From assembly GCF_000003815.2 (NCBI RefSeq), contig NC_049990.1:1563464-1627463 (forward strand): 64,000 nucleotides of DNA, given 5' to 3'. Under the pieces are notes generated by a model. It was given only the letters and a program-made list of their open reading frames with translations. It did no database searches and had not been told where the DNA came from. Origin of the DNA: Branchiostoma floridae. Its lineage: Eukaryota > Chordata > Leptocardii > Amphioxiformes > Branchiostomatidae. Position numbers and translations under genes: made by a program. Below, in pieces: positions 43,680 through 55,282 of the stretch. Within the stretch, counting starts at the first letter, position 1, and every line of letters starts with the position of its first letter.

Positions 43680-46095
43680 GCTGTGATCTAAACAGTTCTG
43701 TTACTATGATCTTAAACAGTTCTGTTGCTATGATCCTAAACAGTTCTGTTGTTGTGATCCTAAACAGTTCCGTTGTTGTGATCCTAAACAGTTCTGTTGC
43801 TATGATCTTAAACAGTTCTGTTGCTATGATCCTAAACAGTTTTGTTGTTGTGATCCTAAACAGTTCCGTTGTTGTGATCCTAAACAGTTCCGTTGTTGTG
43901 ATCCTAAACAGTTCCGTTGTTGTGATCCTAAACAGTTCCGTTGTTGTGATCCTAATCAGTTCCGTTGTTGTGATCCTAAACAGTTCCGTTGTTGTGATCC
44001 TAATCAGTTCTGTTGCTATGATCCTAAACAGTTCTGTTGTTGTGATCCTAAACAGTTCCGTTGTTGTGATCCTAAACAGTTCCGTTGTTGTGATCCTAAC
44101 CAGTTCCGTTGTTGTGATCCTAAACAGTTCCGTTGTTGTGATCCTAAACAGTTCCGTTGTTGTGATCCTAAACAGTTCCGTTGTTGTGATCCTAAACAGT
44201 TCCGTTGTTGTGATCCTAAACAGTTCTGTTGTTGTGATCCTAAACAGTTCCGTTGTTGTGATCGTGAAGAGTTCCGTTGCCATGATCGTAAACTGCTGTG
44301 TTGCTATGGTCCTAAACATTTGTCTTGCTATGGTATAATCTAGAGGCTTTTTTCTTCCTTGCTCTGTTACATTTTCTGTAATTGATGTCCTTAAAATCAG
44401 TATCGAAGCAGGACGAGTTCAGTTTCTAAGTATGAGTTCTGTTGCCAAGGTCCTAAATATTCCTGTTATAATCATTAAAAAAAGTATGCTGCTATGATAG
44501 CAAACAGCTCAGTTGCTTAGGTCGTAAAAGGTACAGCTGTAATGATCCTAGACAGTTCTGGTGCTATGAAAGTAAATTGTTTTGTTACTATGATCGTAAA
44601 CGATTGCGTCTAACGTTTTTTGTTGCAATGGTCCTACAGAATTCTGTTGTTATGCTCGTAAGTATTTTTGTTGCTATCGTCTTAAGAGTTCTGTTGTTAT
44701 GCTTGTAAAGAGACTCTAAAAAAATCTGTTGCTATGATGCTAAAGAGTTCTGTTGCTTTGATTATAAAGACTTATATTCTTCTGATTCTAAAGAGTTCTA
44801 TAGCTTTGGTCCTAAAGAGTTCTATTGCTATGGTCCAAAAGAGTTCTATTGCTCTGATTCTAAAGACTTCTATTGCTTTCTTTTCTTTTTTTTTACTCAA
44901 TGGTCACCGCGTAACAAGGCCTGAAGGTCACTCAAGGTTACGGGTTACATGATTGGAACTGTAACAGCAACTCTTCGCCCTAGGTCAGAAACATCATGAT
45001 TGAGACCAGCCCAATTGCTCACTATGAGTGAGGACTAACTGACCCAATAGGCGAAGCAGGGGTTACGAGGGCTGCTCGGGAGCTTCCCTACCCCTATGGT
45101 CCTAAAGAGTTCTATTGCTAAGGTCCTAAAGAGTTCTATTGCTATGGTCCCAAAGAGTTCTGTTGCTATGATGCTAAATACTTCTGTTGCTATGATGCTA
45201 AATACTTCTGTTGCTATGATGCTAAATACTTCTGTTGCTATGATGCTAAATACTTCTGTTGCTATGATGCTAAATACTTCTGTTGCTATGATGCTAAATA
45301 CTTCTGTTGCTATGACCCTTCAGAGTTCTGTTTCTATGATTCTAAAGAGTTCTATTGCTATGGTCCTTAAGAGTTTTGTTGCTATGGTCCCAAAGAGTTC
45401 TATTGCTTTGATTCTAAAGAGTTCTATTGCTATGGTCCTAAAGAGTTCTATTGCTAAGGTCCTAAAGAGTTCTATTGCTAAGGTCCTAAAGAGTTCTATT
45501 GCTATGGTCCTAAAGAGTTCTATTGCTTTGATTCTAAAGAGTTCTGTTGCTATGATCCTTAAGATTTCTATTGCTTTTTTCCTTAAGAGTTCTGTTGCTA
45601 TGATGCTAAAGACTTTTGTCGCTATGATCCTTCAGAGTTCTGTTGCTATGACCCTTCATAGTTCTGTTGCTATGACCTTTAAGAGTTCTGTTGCTATGGT
45701 CCTAAAGATTTCTTTGGCCATGATCCTTAATAGTTTTTTTGCCATGGTCCTAAAGAGTTCTATTGCTATGATCCTAAAGAGTTCTTTTGCTCTTATTCCA
45801 AAGACTTCTGTTGCTATGGCCCTTTAGAAATCTATTGCTATGGTCATAAAGACTTCTGTTGTTATGGCCTTAAAGAGGTCTGTTGCCATGGTCCTAAAGA
45901 GTACTGTTGCCAAGGTCCTAAAGAGTTCTGTTGCTATGGTCCTAAAGAGTTCTGTTGCTATGATTCTAAAGAGTTCTTTTGCTATGATTCTAAAGAGTTC
46001 TGTTGCTATGATGCTAAAGAGGTTTGTTGCTATGGTCCTTAAGAGTTCTGTTGCTATGATTCTAAAGAGTCCTGTTGCTATGATAGTCATTTCTG
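43680..46095. repeat. 24-base minisatellite, two arrays
   Basis: Units of 24 bases: GTTCCGTTGTTGTGATCCTA plus AACA (43690-44335) and GAGTTCTATTGCTATGGTCC plus TAAA (44700-44880, 45090-46090). Because 24 is a multiple of three, long ORFs open on both strands with 8-residue repeats (VVVILNSS / TELFRITT); these are artefacts. A LINE-tail-like fragment (44883-45090) interrupts it. The array ends 130 bases from the 3' end of the LRR gene. Confidence 0.9.
44883..45090 (-). mobile_element. Non-LTR retrotransposon 3' tail fragment
   Basis: A poly-T run followed by GGTCACCGCGTAACAAGGCC matches the tail region of the LINE at 53638 (GGTCACCGCAAAACAAGGCT). It also shares CCAATAGGCGAAGCAGGGTT-like sequence with 52806-52860. 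Confidence 0.5.
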
Positions 46096-46129
46096 TACAG
46101 GTTGCCATCTGACTGCACATAGACAGTCT

Positions 46130-46238
46130 TATCTTCAGTGATGGCCTGAGACTCGCCCTGGCCTGTCTAATCTACAACAGCTGTGGTGTTTGTGCTGGAT
46201 TCAGCAAAGACCTGATATTAACTCTGTCCTGTCTGATT
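46130..46238 (-). other. Decayed tail-repeat remnant after the LRR stop codon
   Basis: In frame with the LRR gene, past TAA, the sequence still reads NQTGQS, stop, then AESSTNTTAVVD, stop, TGQGESQAITED. The ancestral tail was therefore longer. The stop lies inside an AATAAA hexamer (CCAATAAAATC). Confidence 0.8.
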
Positions 46239-49200
46239 TTATTGGTTCATATCTTCGTACTTGTGATAAAGACCACTGGTCATTTCAGCAGCTGTGGTGT
46301 TTTTGTTGGATTCAGTGATGACCTGAGACTGGCCCTGTCCTGTCCGATTGTGTTGGTTCATGTCTTCATACTGTTGATCAAGACCACTGGCCACCACAGC
46401 AGCTGTGGTGTTTGGTTTGGTTTCAGTGGTTGCATGATACTGGCCTACGACTTTGTACAGGGGACTTTGCATTGAAACAATCTGCCCTGTGCCATACGTT
46501 GGGATTCTAATGTCATTGATAGGCCGAGACTGGCCCTGTTCTGTAGACTGACCATGGTCACCGGCCTCTACAGAAGCTGTGGTGTTTGGGCTGGATTCAG
46601 CGATGGCCTGTGGCTGAACTTGCCCTGTCTGATTGTGCTGGTTCATATCTTCATACTGGTGATCATGACCACTGGTCATTACGGCACCTGGGGTGTTTGT
46701 GCTGGATTCAGTGATGGCCTGAGACTGGACCTGCCCTGTCTGATTGTGTTGGGGTGCCATATCTTCATACTGTTGATCAAGACCACTGGTCATTACAGCA
46801 GCTGTGGTGCTTTTGTTGGATTCAGTGGTTGCCTGAAACTGGCCCTGCCCTGTCTGATTGTGTTGGGGTGCCATATCTTCATACTGTTGATCAAGACCAC
46901 TGGTAATTACAGCAGCTGTGGTGTTTGTGTTGGATTCAGTGATGGCCTGAGACTGGCCCTGCCCTGTCTGATTGTGTTGGGGTGCCATATCTTCATACTG
47001 TTGGTCAAGACCACTGGTTATCACAGCAGCTGTGGTATTTTGGTTGGATTGAGTGATGGCCTGATACTGGCCTACGACTTTGTAGAGGGGACTTTGCATT
47101 GAACCCATCTGCCCTGTGCCATACGATTGGTTTTTAACTTCAATGATAGCCCGAGACTGGTCCTGTCCTGTAGGCTGACCATGGTCACTGGCCTCTACAG
47201 AAGTTGTGGTATTCGGGTTGGGTTCAGTGATGGCCTGTGACTGGCCTACGACTTTGTAGAGGGGACTTTGCATTGAACCCATCTGTCCTGTGCCATACAA
47301 TGGGTTTTTAAATTCAATGATAGCTTGAGGATGGCCCTGTCCTGTAAACTGGCCATGGTCACTGGCCTCTACAGCAGCTGTGGTATTTGGGTTGGATTCA
47401 GTGATGGCCTGAGACTGGCCCTGCCCTGTCTGATCATGACCACTGGTCACTACAGCAGCTGTAGTGTTTGTTTTGGACTCAGTGATGGCCTGGGACTGGC
47501 AATGCCTTGTCTGACTATGACTGCTGGTCCTTGTTGTAGATGTTTGGTTCTTTGGTGGTGCTCCCACACCTGCGTACATGGGATTAGGCTTCAGGGCAGC
47601 TAGCACTTCGTCATGTGATAGATCTTCAACTTTCAGAGGTTTAGCGTCAGTCTGAGACTGGCCCTGCCCTGTCTGATTGTGTTTGTCTATATCTTCACAC
47701 TGGTGATCATGACCACTGGTCACTACAGAGGCTGTGGTGATTGCGTTGGATTCAGTGATGGCCTCAGACTGGCCCTGCCCTGTCTGATCATGACCACTGG
47801 CCACTACAGCAGCTGTGGTGTTCGGGCTGGATTCAGTGATGGCCTGAGACTGGCCCTGCCCTGTCTGATTGTGTTGGGGTGCCATATCTTCATACTGTTG
47901 ATCATAACCACTAGTCATTACAGCAGCTGTGGTGATTTTGTTGGATTGAGTGATGGCCTGAGACTGTCCCTGCCTTGCCTGATTGTGTTGTTTGTCTATA
48001 TCTTCATACTGGTGATCATGACCACTTTTCACTAAAGCAGCTGCAGTTTTTGGGTAGGATTTATTGATGGCCTGAGACTGACCATGCCCTGTCTGATTAT
48101 GTTGTTTGTCTATATCTTCATACTGGTGGTCATGGTCACTTTTCACCAAAGCAGCTGCAGTGTTTGGGTTGGGTTGAGTGATGGCCTGAGACTGTCCCTG
48201 CCTTGTCTGATTGTGTTGTTTGTCTATATCTTCATACTGGTGATCATGACCACTTTTCACTAAAGCAGCTGCAGTTTTTGGGTAGGATTTATTGATGGCC
48301 TGAGACTGACCATGCCCTGTCTGATTATGTTGTTTGTCTATATCTTCATACTGGTGGTCATGGTCACTTTTCACCAAAGCAGCTGCAGTGTTTGGGTTGG
48401 ATTTAGTGGTGACCTGAGACTGGCCCTGCCCTGTCTGATTGTGTTGTTTGTCTATATCTTCATACTGGTGGTCATCACCCTGCCCTGTCTGATAATGACC
48501 ATTGGTCACTACAGTACCTGTCATGTTAAGGTTTCTCAGAGCAATGTTAGAATTTGGGCCTGAGGAAGGGTCTGAAGGGGGATTCTTGGTCCTACACTTG
48601 CACCAGATGGTGAAAATGACGGTGCCGATCAAGGCAATGCCAGCTATAGAACCACAGACAGAGCCAATGATAAGAGGTATGGGGAAACTGGGAGTAGAGT
48701 TATTGGAAAGGCTGCTTTCTGGTTTGTCTGAAGTGCTTTGGGGGGTTGAACGTTTTGTTGCTCCCGTTTTGCCTCCCTTTCCAGCTGGACCCTTTGTTGT
48801 GCCATTATAATAGTTTGTAGAGGTAACTTGGGTGTCAGCATGGAACGCTTTGCTTTCTGGTTTGTTGGAAGTGGTTTGAAGGGGCGAAGCTATTGTTGGT
48901 TTTGGTTTATTATTTTCGTCTGCGGGACCTGTTGTTGAGCTAGCTGTTGCGCCATTGATTCCGTTAGACGTTAATGTGACATCAACAGGCAGTGCTGGTA
49001 TGGTTGGCTCTACACATACCAATTCTTTAGGATTGACATTTGTAAGCTTTTTACCCCGGAATTTGGCGGGTTGGGCACAGATTATCTGGTCTTTAACTGA
49101 AGGAAATACTGTCGTATTTTGTCTGAAGGGAGCCATCTTACAGTCACACTGCCAGGGGTTCCCGACTAGTGTTATGACTAGTTTAGATGGCAACAAGCCG

Positions 49201-50270
49201 TAAGCTAAAGGGGTAATGGCAGACATCTTGTTGTTCCTAAGGTGGAGAAGTTGGAGTTTTGGCAAATTCGCAAATGCACCTGCCTGAATCATTGTTATCT
49301 GGTTTCTGGACAGGTTCAACTCCTTAAGCAGGGGTAGATTTGCAAATGTACTCTCCCGAATCATCGTTATCTGGTTGGCGTCCAGGTGCAACTCTTGTAG
49401 CTTGAAGAGATTTGCAAATGTGCCTTCTTGAATCGTTCTTATCTTGTTGGAGTACAGGTACAACTCTTTAATGTGGGGTAGGTTTACGAGTGAATCAGGG
49501 TGAATAGATGTTATCTGGTTAGATACCAGGGATAATGATTGTAACCTTAGTAGATTTACAAATGTGCCTTCCCGAATCATAGTTATCTGGTTGGCGTCCA
49601 GGTGCAACTTTTGTAGCTTGAAGAGATTTGCAAATGTGCCTTCCTGAATCATTGTTATCTGGTTGAAGTTCAGGTTCAATTTTTTAATGTTGGTTAGGTT
49701 TGCAAAGAAATCCGGCTGAATCCCTGTTATCTGGTTTCTATCGAGTTGCAACTCTTGTAGCGTTGGCAGATTTACAAATGCACCTGGCTGAAGCATTCTT
49801 ATCTGATTTACTTTGAGTGACAAAACCTCAAGTTGGGGTAAAGTTTCAAATGTACCTTCCTGAATAATTTTTATGTTGTTAGAAATCAGGTATAACTTTT
49901 GCAGCCTGGGTAGATTTCTAAATGTACCCGGCTTAATGAATGTTATCCGGTTGGAGGAAAGGTCCAACTCTTGTAGCTGTGGTAGATTTAAAAATGCACC
50001 AGGATGAATCATTGTTAGCTGGTTGAAGCACAAGGTTAACACTAGTAGCCTGGGTAGATTTGAGAATGCACCAGGCTGAATCTTCGTTATCTGGTTACGT
50101 GACAATTCTAGCCGGTAGATGGATGTTGGGAAGTTCTGAGGGATGCTGGTGAGACCCCGGTTGGAGCAGTCGCAGCGTGACGGTTCGCAGCCCCAGTTGG
50201 CACCTGACATGCTGGGCTCCTTCAGGATGATGAGAAGGAGAATCAGCAGATGTCGCAGCTTTCTTCCCAT
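46239..50270 (-). CDS. LRR transmembrane receptor with repetitive tyrosine-motif tail
   Basis: One uninterrupted 1343-residue reading frame. It has a signal peptide (HLLILLLIIL), an LRRNT cysteine cap (CEPSRCDCSNRGL), 13 typical 24-residue LRRs (LxxLxLxxNQITxIxxGxFxNLP), an LRRCT cap (NPWQCDC, about residues 368-420), a Thr/Ser-rich stalk, one membrane helix (about 532-556, IIGSVCGSIAGIALIGTVIF) with a CKCR stop-transfer, and a ~780-residue cytoplasmic tail. The tail repeats HNQTGQGQSQAITESN units bearing 12 QYED[I/M] or KYEDM motifs, one with Cys instead of Tyr (QCEDI), and three SPLYKVVGQ motifs. Such spaced Tyr-acidic motifs suit kinase phosphorylation and SH2 binding; that role is inference. 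Beyond the stop codon the repeat continues in frame with further stops. Start context AGCATGG is good. A spliced 5'UTR is possible (acceptor near 50279). Extracellular pattern recognition is a reasonable guess. Confidence 0.93.
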   Translation of the reverse strand: MGRKLRHLLILLLIILKEPSMSGANWGCEPSRCDCSNRGLTSIPQNFPTSIYRLELSRNQITKIQPGAFSNLPRLLVLTLCFNQLTMIHPGAFLNLPQLQELDLSSNRITFIKPGTFRNLPRLQKLYLISNNIKIIQEGTFETLPQLEVLSLKVNQIRMLQPGAFVNLPTLQELQLDRNQITGIQPDFFANLTNIKKLNLNFNQITMIQEGTFANLFKLQKLHLDANQITMIREGTFVNLLRLQSLSLVSNQITSIHPDSLVNLPHIKELYLYSNKIRTIQEGTFANLFKLQELHLDANQITMIRESTFANLPLLKELNLSRNQITMIQAGAFANLPKLQLLHLRNNKMSAITPLAYGLLPSKLVITLVGNPWQCDCKMAPFRQNTTVFPSVKDQIICAQPAKFRGKKLTNVNPKELVCVEPTIPALPVDVTLTSNGINGATASSTTGPADENNKPKPTIASPLQTTSNKPESKAFHADTQVTSTNYYNGTTKGPAGKGGKTGATKRSTPQSTSDKPESSLSNNSTPSFPIPLIIGSVCGSIAGIALIGTVIFTIWCKCRTKNPPSDPSSGPNSNIALRNLNMTGTVVTNGHYQTGQGDDHQYEDIDKQHNQTGQGQSQVTTKSNPNTAAALVKSDHDHQYEDIDKQHNQTGHGQSQAINKSYPKTAAALVKSGHDHQYEDIDKQHNQTRQGQSQAITQPNPNTAAALVKSDHDHQYEDIDKQHNQTGHGQSQAINKSYPKTAAALVKSGHDHQYEDIDKQHNQARQGQSQAITQSNKITTAAVMTSGYDQQYEDMAPQHNQTGQGQSQAITESSPNTTAAVVASGHDQTGQGQSEAITESNAITTASVVTSGHDHQCEDIDKHNQTGQGQSQTDAKPLKVEDLSHDEVLAALKPNPMYAGVGAPPKNQTSTTRTSSHSQTRHCQSQAITESKTNTTAAVVTSGHDQTGQGQSQAITESNPNTTAAVEASDHGQFTGQGHPQAIIEFKNPLYGTGQMGSMQSPLYKVVGQSQAITEPNPNTTTSVEASDHGQPTGQDQSRAIIEVKNQSYGTGQMGSMQSPLYKVVGQYQAITQSNQNTTAAVITSGLDQQYEDMAPQHNQTGQGQSQAITESNTNTTAAVITSGLDQQYEDMAPQHNQTGQGQFQATTESNKSTTAAVMTSGLDQQYEDMAPQHNQTGQVQSQAITESSTNTPGAVMTSGHDHQYEDMNQHNQTGQVQPQAIAESSPNTTASVEAGDHGQSTEQGQSRPINDIRIPTYGTGQIVSMQSPLYKVVGQYHATTETKPNTTAAVVASGLDQQYEDMNQHNRTGQGQSQVITESNKNTTAAEMTSGLYHKYEDMNQ

Positions 50271-50280
50271 GCTAGCCTGT

Positions 50281-50923
50281 TACCTAATTAGGACAAAGAA
50301 ATGGTTAAAGCAAGGACATGCTGTATTGTGCTCATTCGAGCCCATAACACTGAGGAAGCCACTCGGCGAAACATGTTTGTTGTGTGTTGGTTCGAATAAA
50401 GTTCCTATACGGGAAACATGCGGCTCCAGCGTCTTTTCTGAAGATGTGGCGTAAGTGTGAACGGTTGGTTTGAGGTTGTCCTTCCCCATATACTCTAGGA
50501 CAAAGAAAAGGTTCTTATGCTAAAGTACACGATATTTTCACATCTGTTTGATTCTTTTTAATTTACAAGAATTGGTTCTCTTACTGTGAATGCTGTTGTG
50601 CTTGTATGAGACATCAGTTTCATTGAAGGCACATGTTACCCCTTTGTATGCCAGGTGTGTTATGAAATACATTATAGCTATTCTCTTTATAGGGCAAGTC
50701 CTAACCACATACACAACTTCACGACATTCATCAATAACTACTTGACTTATGCTGCTAAACCACAAACACTCTTAAACCAAAATAAACGCTACAAAAAACA
50801 TTTTTATCATGGCAATGAATAAAATTTTGTTAAATTAACTTAACTTAATTACACATATCATAAACATTATCGTAAACTGAAATGGCAAAACAGTAATGGT
50901 GATGAACTATGTAGAAATAGTAG
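50281..50923. other. Non-coding sequence upstream of the LRR gene
   Basis: Contains CACTGAGGAAGCCACTCGGC followed by GAAACATG (50350-50373), a phrase common near ends of dispersed retroelements, but no ORF I can place. An acceptor-like GGTAACAG lies just upstream of the LRR start. Confidence 0.4.
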
Positions 50924-51857
50924 NNNNNNNNNNNNNNNNNNNNNNNNNNNNNNNNNNNNNNNNNNNNNNNNNNNNNNNNNNNNNNNNNNNNNNNNNNNNN
51001 NNNNNNNNNNNNNNNNNNNNNNNNNNNNNNNNNNNNNNNNNNNNNNNNNNNNNNNNNNNNNNNNNNNNNNNNNNNNNNNNNNNNNNNNNNNNNNNNNNNN
51101 NNNNNNNNNNNNNNNNNNNNNNNNNNNNNNNNNNNNNNNNNNNNNNNNNNNNNNNNNNNNNNNNNNNNNNNNNNNNNNNNNNNNNNNNNNNNNNNNNNNN
51201 NNNNNNNNNNNNNNNNNNNNNNNNNNNNNNNNNNNNNNNNNNNNNNNNNNNNNNNNNNNNNNNNNNNNNNNNNNNNNNNNNNNNNNNNNNNNNNNNNNNN
51301 NNNNNNNNNNNNNNNNNNNNNNNNNNNNNNNNNNNNNNNNNNNNNNNNNNNNNNNNNNNNNNNNNNNNNNNNNNNNNNNNNNNNNNNNNNNNNNNNNNNN
51401 NNNNNNNNNNNNNNNNNNNNNNNNNNNNNNNNNNNNNNNNNNNNNNNNNNNNNNNNNNNNNNNNNNNNNNNNNNNNNNNNNNNNNNNNNNNNNNNNNNNN
51501 NNNNNNNNNNNNNNNNNNNNNNNNNNNNNNNNNNNNNNNNNNNNNNNNNNNNNNNNNNNNNNNNNNNNNNNNNNNNNNNNNNNNNNNNNNNNNNNNNNNN
51601 NNNNNNNNNNNNNNNNNNNNNNNNNNNNNNNNNNNNNNNNNNNNNNNNNNNNNNNNNNNNNNNNNNNNNNNNNNNNNNNNNNNNNNNNNNNNNNNNNNNN
51701 NNNNNNNNNNNNNNNNNNNNNNNNNNNNNNNNNNNNNNNNNNNNNNNNNNNNNNNNNNNNNNNNNNNNNNNNNNNNNNNNNNNNNNNNNNNNNNNNNNNN
51801 NNNNNNNNNNNNNNNNNNNNNNNNNNNNNNNNNNNNNNNNNNNNNNNNNNNNNNNNN
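50924..51857. other. Assembly gap
   Basis: A run of N. The apparent ORF across it (50896-51969) is meaningless. Confidence 1.
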
Positions 51858-53637
51858 GCTAACGTCGATAGGCTATATAATTAGGATAAAGAAACGCTAT
51901 TACTATTACTATTACTATAGAGCGAGGAACCGAAAAGGTAATGTCGTGCACACACACATACATACATAGCTATACATGTTGTACTCTATTGAGTTGTACC
52001 ATTTACAAGTATTCATCTAATCTCGTCAAATTATACAAAAACAACCAACCGATGCAAATTCATACCATGCAGAGCGCTAAAACTGTAGTAGCATACAAAC
52101 AAGTAAAGAACAGCCAACCTGTTATAATGAAACAGCATACACATTCTACAAAGAAAACTAATCCCTAACAAGTCAAACCATGCAAAGATATAAAACTTAA
52201 TCAGCATGCCATTGCAAACTATAAAGAAACTGTACACCACTCAAAACATGCAGAACAACAAAACAGTAATGAGATTTTTTCAAAGAGCGCGCCGAAATAA
52301 GTTCCTTAATAGCCGAAATGTAGTGCGGTAAAACAGCCTTAGATCAGTCTTACTGAAATGGTTCTGTTGATTGTCTGAAGCTGACTGTTTGAATATTAAC
52401 ATTCGACATGCAGGTTGTTTACTCTTTCTTTTTCACTGAAATTTCCATGACGCCGTTTGGACCAGATAAGAAGATCAGGCGACATCAATGTAATTCCTTG
52501 TTTCTCAGATTTTGCAGGATGATAACGGAGTGGGCGGGTAAAGAAAAATGAAACAGGCATCTGCAAGGAGCCAAAGTCTACATTTTAGGCTTGTCGACAT
52601 TTCGAAAAATACATAAATTTTAGATTCTAAGTGTTTCAATGAATTCGAAAACTTAAAAAATAGGAAATTAAGAGTAGTATTCACTGGTGGTGCCACAATA
52701 TGAACATCCGGGGTTGGTTCATGTACTAAATGACAAAAGAAGGTAATTCCCTTTTCTTTCAATGCAAGAAAAAAACAGAGAAATCAAATTGGTGCAACTG
52801 ATCCAATGGGAGACGCAGGGTTTATGAAGGCTGGGTGGGAACATGCCCTACTCCCTTTTTTGGTGAGAATGCCGCCTAAGTGCTGGTTCTAAGAAAAATT
52901 CAATCAGTTGAATGTTGCTGTTAATGTTAGCCATGATTATTCTGCGACATATTCAACTGCTCCACCCGGTGATTTGGAATTCTGGAAAAGGTACTTACCT
53001 CACGTTTCTCTAAACTTACCTCTCAAGATGAACAGAATATCTTCCGTGACCACTTTCTGGGTAAGGAAGTCATGACGGGCTGTCCTCAGTCTTCTTGTTT
53101 TCTCCCAGAGTCGAGCTCGGTGTGGCCGATTCAGAACAGAGTGGGGAAAAACAATGTTTGATTAGTCTTACTTATATGGGCGTGTTGATTGTCTGATGCT
53201 GACGTCACGGGTGACACGTAGGTGCTCGAATAAACATTAATAAATCAGAAATCGACCAATCGGAAAGCAGCTCTTGGAAGGAATAATACATTATTGTGAT
53301 GACATCGTCACAAACAATCAATTATTCAGTACACCCTCTCCTCTTAACTAATAAAACAATGTAAACTCTGAAATTAAACCTCAATACCGTACGAGCATTT
53401 CATGATTGTTGTATGAGTTGGAGGAGTGGCTGAGTTTTTTTGTGGTATTGTTTTGTTATTGTTTTCGGAAAGACCGTGACTTCCGAGCTTCTAGGTCTTC
53501 CCGTACATATTTTAAAAGAGACTCAATATAGAATGGCATATCCTGAAAGGTACAGAGAATAGCGCCCTCTCGCGGAAGGCTTTGGAAGTGCATCAGATAT
53601 CCGAACAGTTTTGCAAGGCCATTTGGGCGCTGGGTAC
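51858..53637. other. Spacer with a possible LRR 5'UTR exon
   Basis: AT-rich, no coding exon. On the minus strand two strong donors (GAGAGGTAAGTTT at 53020 and GTGAGGTAAGTAC near 52997) end a stretch that could be an untranslated first exon of the LRR gene (about 53020-53160). Repeat-like CCAATGGGAGACGCAGGGTT at 52804 is related to 45038. Confidence 0.3.
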
Positions 53638-54420
53638 TTTTTTTTTTTTTTATTTACTTTGAGGTCACCGCAAAACAAGGCTCGTGGAGCCACTCAAGCG
53701 TTTTGGGTTACGTTACTGAATTGTGAAGAGAGATGTTTGTTTACCCTTAATTTGAACAGTTTCAGGCTGTACTCTGTGGGGAAGCAAGTCCGTGGAAGCT
53801 TATTCCATAGCGATGTTGTTCTAGGAAAAAAGCTCTGAGCGTGGAACTTCCTCCTGTTAGGTGGATTGTGGAGGAAAAAAGGATGATTTGTTTCCGTGGA
53901 AGTGGCTAAACGGGTTCTTGCTGTGAAGGTTCGTATTGAAGGCACAAGTGAATGAAGTTCTGCCGAGCATTTACCATGGAAGTACCGATAGAAAAGTGCT
54001 AGGCTAGCTACATCACGCCTTTGGGCCAATGGTTGTAGTGTGGCGAATAAGTCGCTGCCAACAATGTTCCTTAACCGTTTTTGTACTCTATTGAGGCAGG
54101 TCAGGGAGTTCTGGGAGGCTCCAGCCCAAATGTGACAACAATATTCCATTTTGGGCCTTATCTGACTCTTATAAAGATAAAGAATAGCAGAGGGGGTAAG
54201 ATATTTTCTGGTTCGGTACAAAGAGCCCACCATTTTCCCAGCTTCCTTGGCAACGGATTGGATGTAACAATTCCACTTAAGATCAGGTGTAAATGTTAGG
54301 CCCAAGAGTCGCTCAAAGCATTGGGCTTCTTTAAGTAGAGTCCCACTCATTTGGACCGGTGGCAGGTTCGGATCGGATCTGTTACTGGATCAGATACTGT
54401 TGAATATTAACTGGCGTTTA
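53638..54420 (-). mobile_element. Non-LTR retrotransposon (jockey/CR1-like), 5'-truncated
   Basis: A minus-strand frame (54350-53694) encodes the C-terminal part of a LINE reverse transcriptase: LYKSQIRPKMEYCCHIWAG, LNRVQKRLRNIVG, PLAQRRDVASLALFYRY, SLWNKLPRTCFP. The catalytic YADD region is missing (5' truncation near 54420), and the 3' end has a poly-A run (T run at 53639). The frame is open, so the copy is fairly recent. Confidence 0.85.
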
Positions 54421-55125
54421 AAGATTTATCACTTTAAAAAAAAAAGGTAAAAGCTTTACACTTCCACTCATTCTGAAGCTTTATCTCCTTGTCTATATAT
54501 CAAATATTGCGTAAATAGTTGCGAGGGGGTGGGGAGGTGAGTATTACGTATCGACGTTTGTTATCTGGGCAATGTTTGCTCGATATCTAGAACTACAATA
54601 ATGTCACATGTTAATGTATATGCACATAAATATTCTTAATCAGTAACAATGTTTATTTCATATCGTAAGTAGTTAAGCCTCGCGATAGATTATTCAACCA
54701 TACAATAAAAAAACGACCAAACTACATGTTATACTGTCACAGTGGTAGTCTTAATTTAGGTGCCAGGAAGACTCTAGATTTGCCGGATGCGGGAGAAAAA
54801 TATTGTATGAGTGATGATTAATGATTTCTTCAATAGAGTTCAAAGTACAACGGACCATGCCATTGACCAATGTTATTGATATATATAAGTTAATAAGTTA
54901 TGGAAAACATCCTACATGTTCTAACAGTTATATTCGAACAATATGTCTCCTTGATTGATCGATTTATTACTCAGTACATACAGTTTATGTTATCATTTGA
55001 ATATCATAAAACGTAACAGGTATTACAAAATGGACCGTCCTAACATTGACTCCAGGAGGTCAGGAGTCCATCACTCCTCCTGTCGCCTAGTGACAGAACT
55101 GGGAGTGGGTGGGTCTCACCTGGTA
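54421..55125. other. AT-rich spacer
   Basis: No gene, RNA or complete repeat recognised. Confidence 0.4.
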
Positions 55126-55282
55126 TAATTCCAAAGCAGATACGGTAGCATAAGAGAGGAGTGACGCCGGCCTGGGTGTGTGTTTGGCTACTTGAGCGAA
55201 ACACGCTCCTACGCCGGCTTCACTCCTCTGGCAGCTTTATTTGATACTATCTTATGCTACCGTAGGATCTGCTTGGAGATTA
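55126..55282. mobile_element. MITE, family A
   Basis: Inverted ends CCAAAGCAGATACGGTAGCA / TGCTACCGTAGGATCTGCTT, with inner pair AGGAGTGACGCCGGC / GCCGGCTTCACTCCT. A long hairpin is possible. Confidence 0.85.

Noticed and set aside
43690-44335. CRISPR-like regular repeats
   Set aside because: Units are contiguous with no unique spacers, in a eukaryotic genome.
43666-46120. Long ORFs (up to 243 codons) with 8-residue repeats, on both strands
   Set aside because: Products of a 24-base tandem repeat; both strands equally open, no domain, no splice or start context.
46242-48841. Chain of plus-strand ORFs opposite the LRR gene tail
   Set aside because: Antisense shadows of in-frame repeats; no domain of their own.
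50896-51969. 357-codon ORF
   Set aside because: Runs through an N gap.
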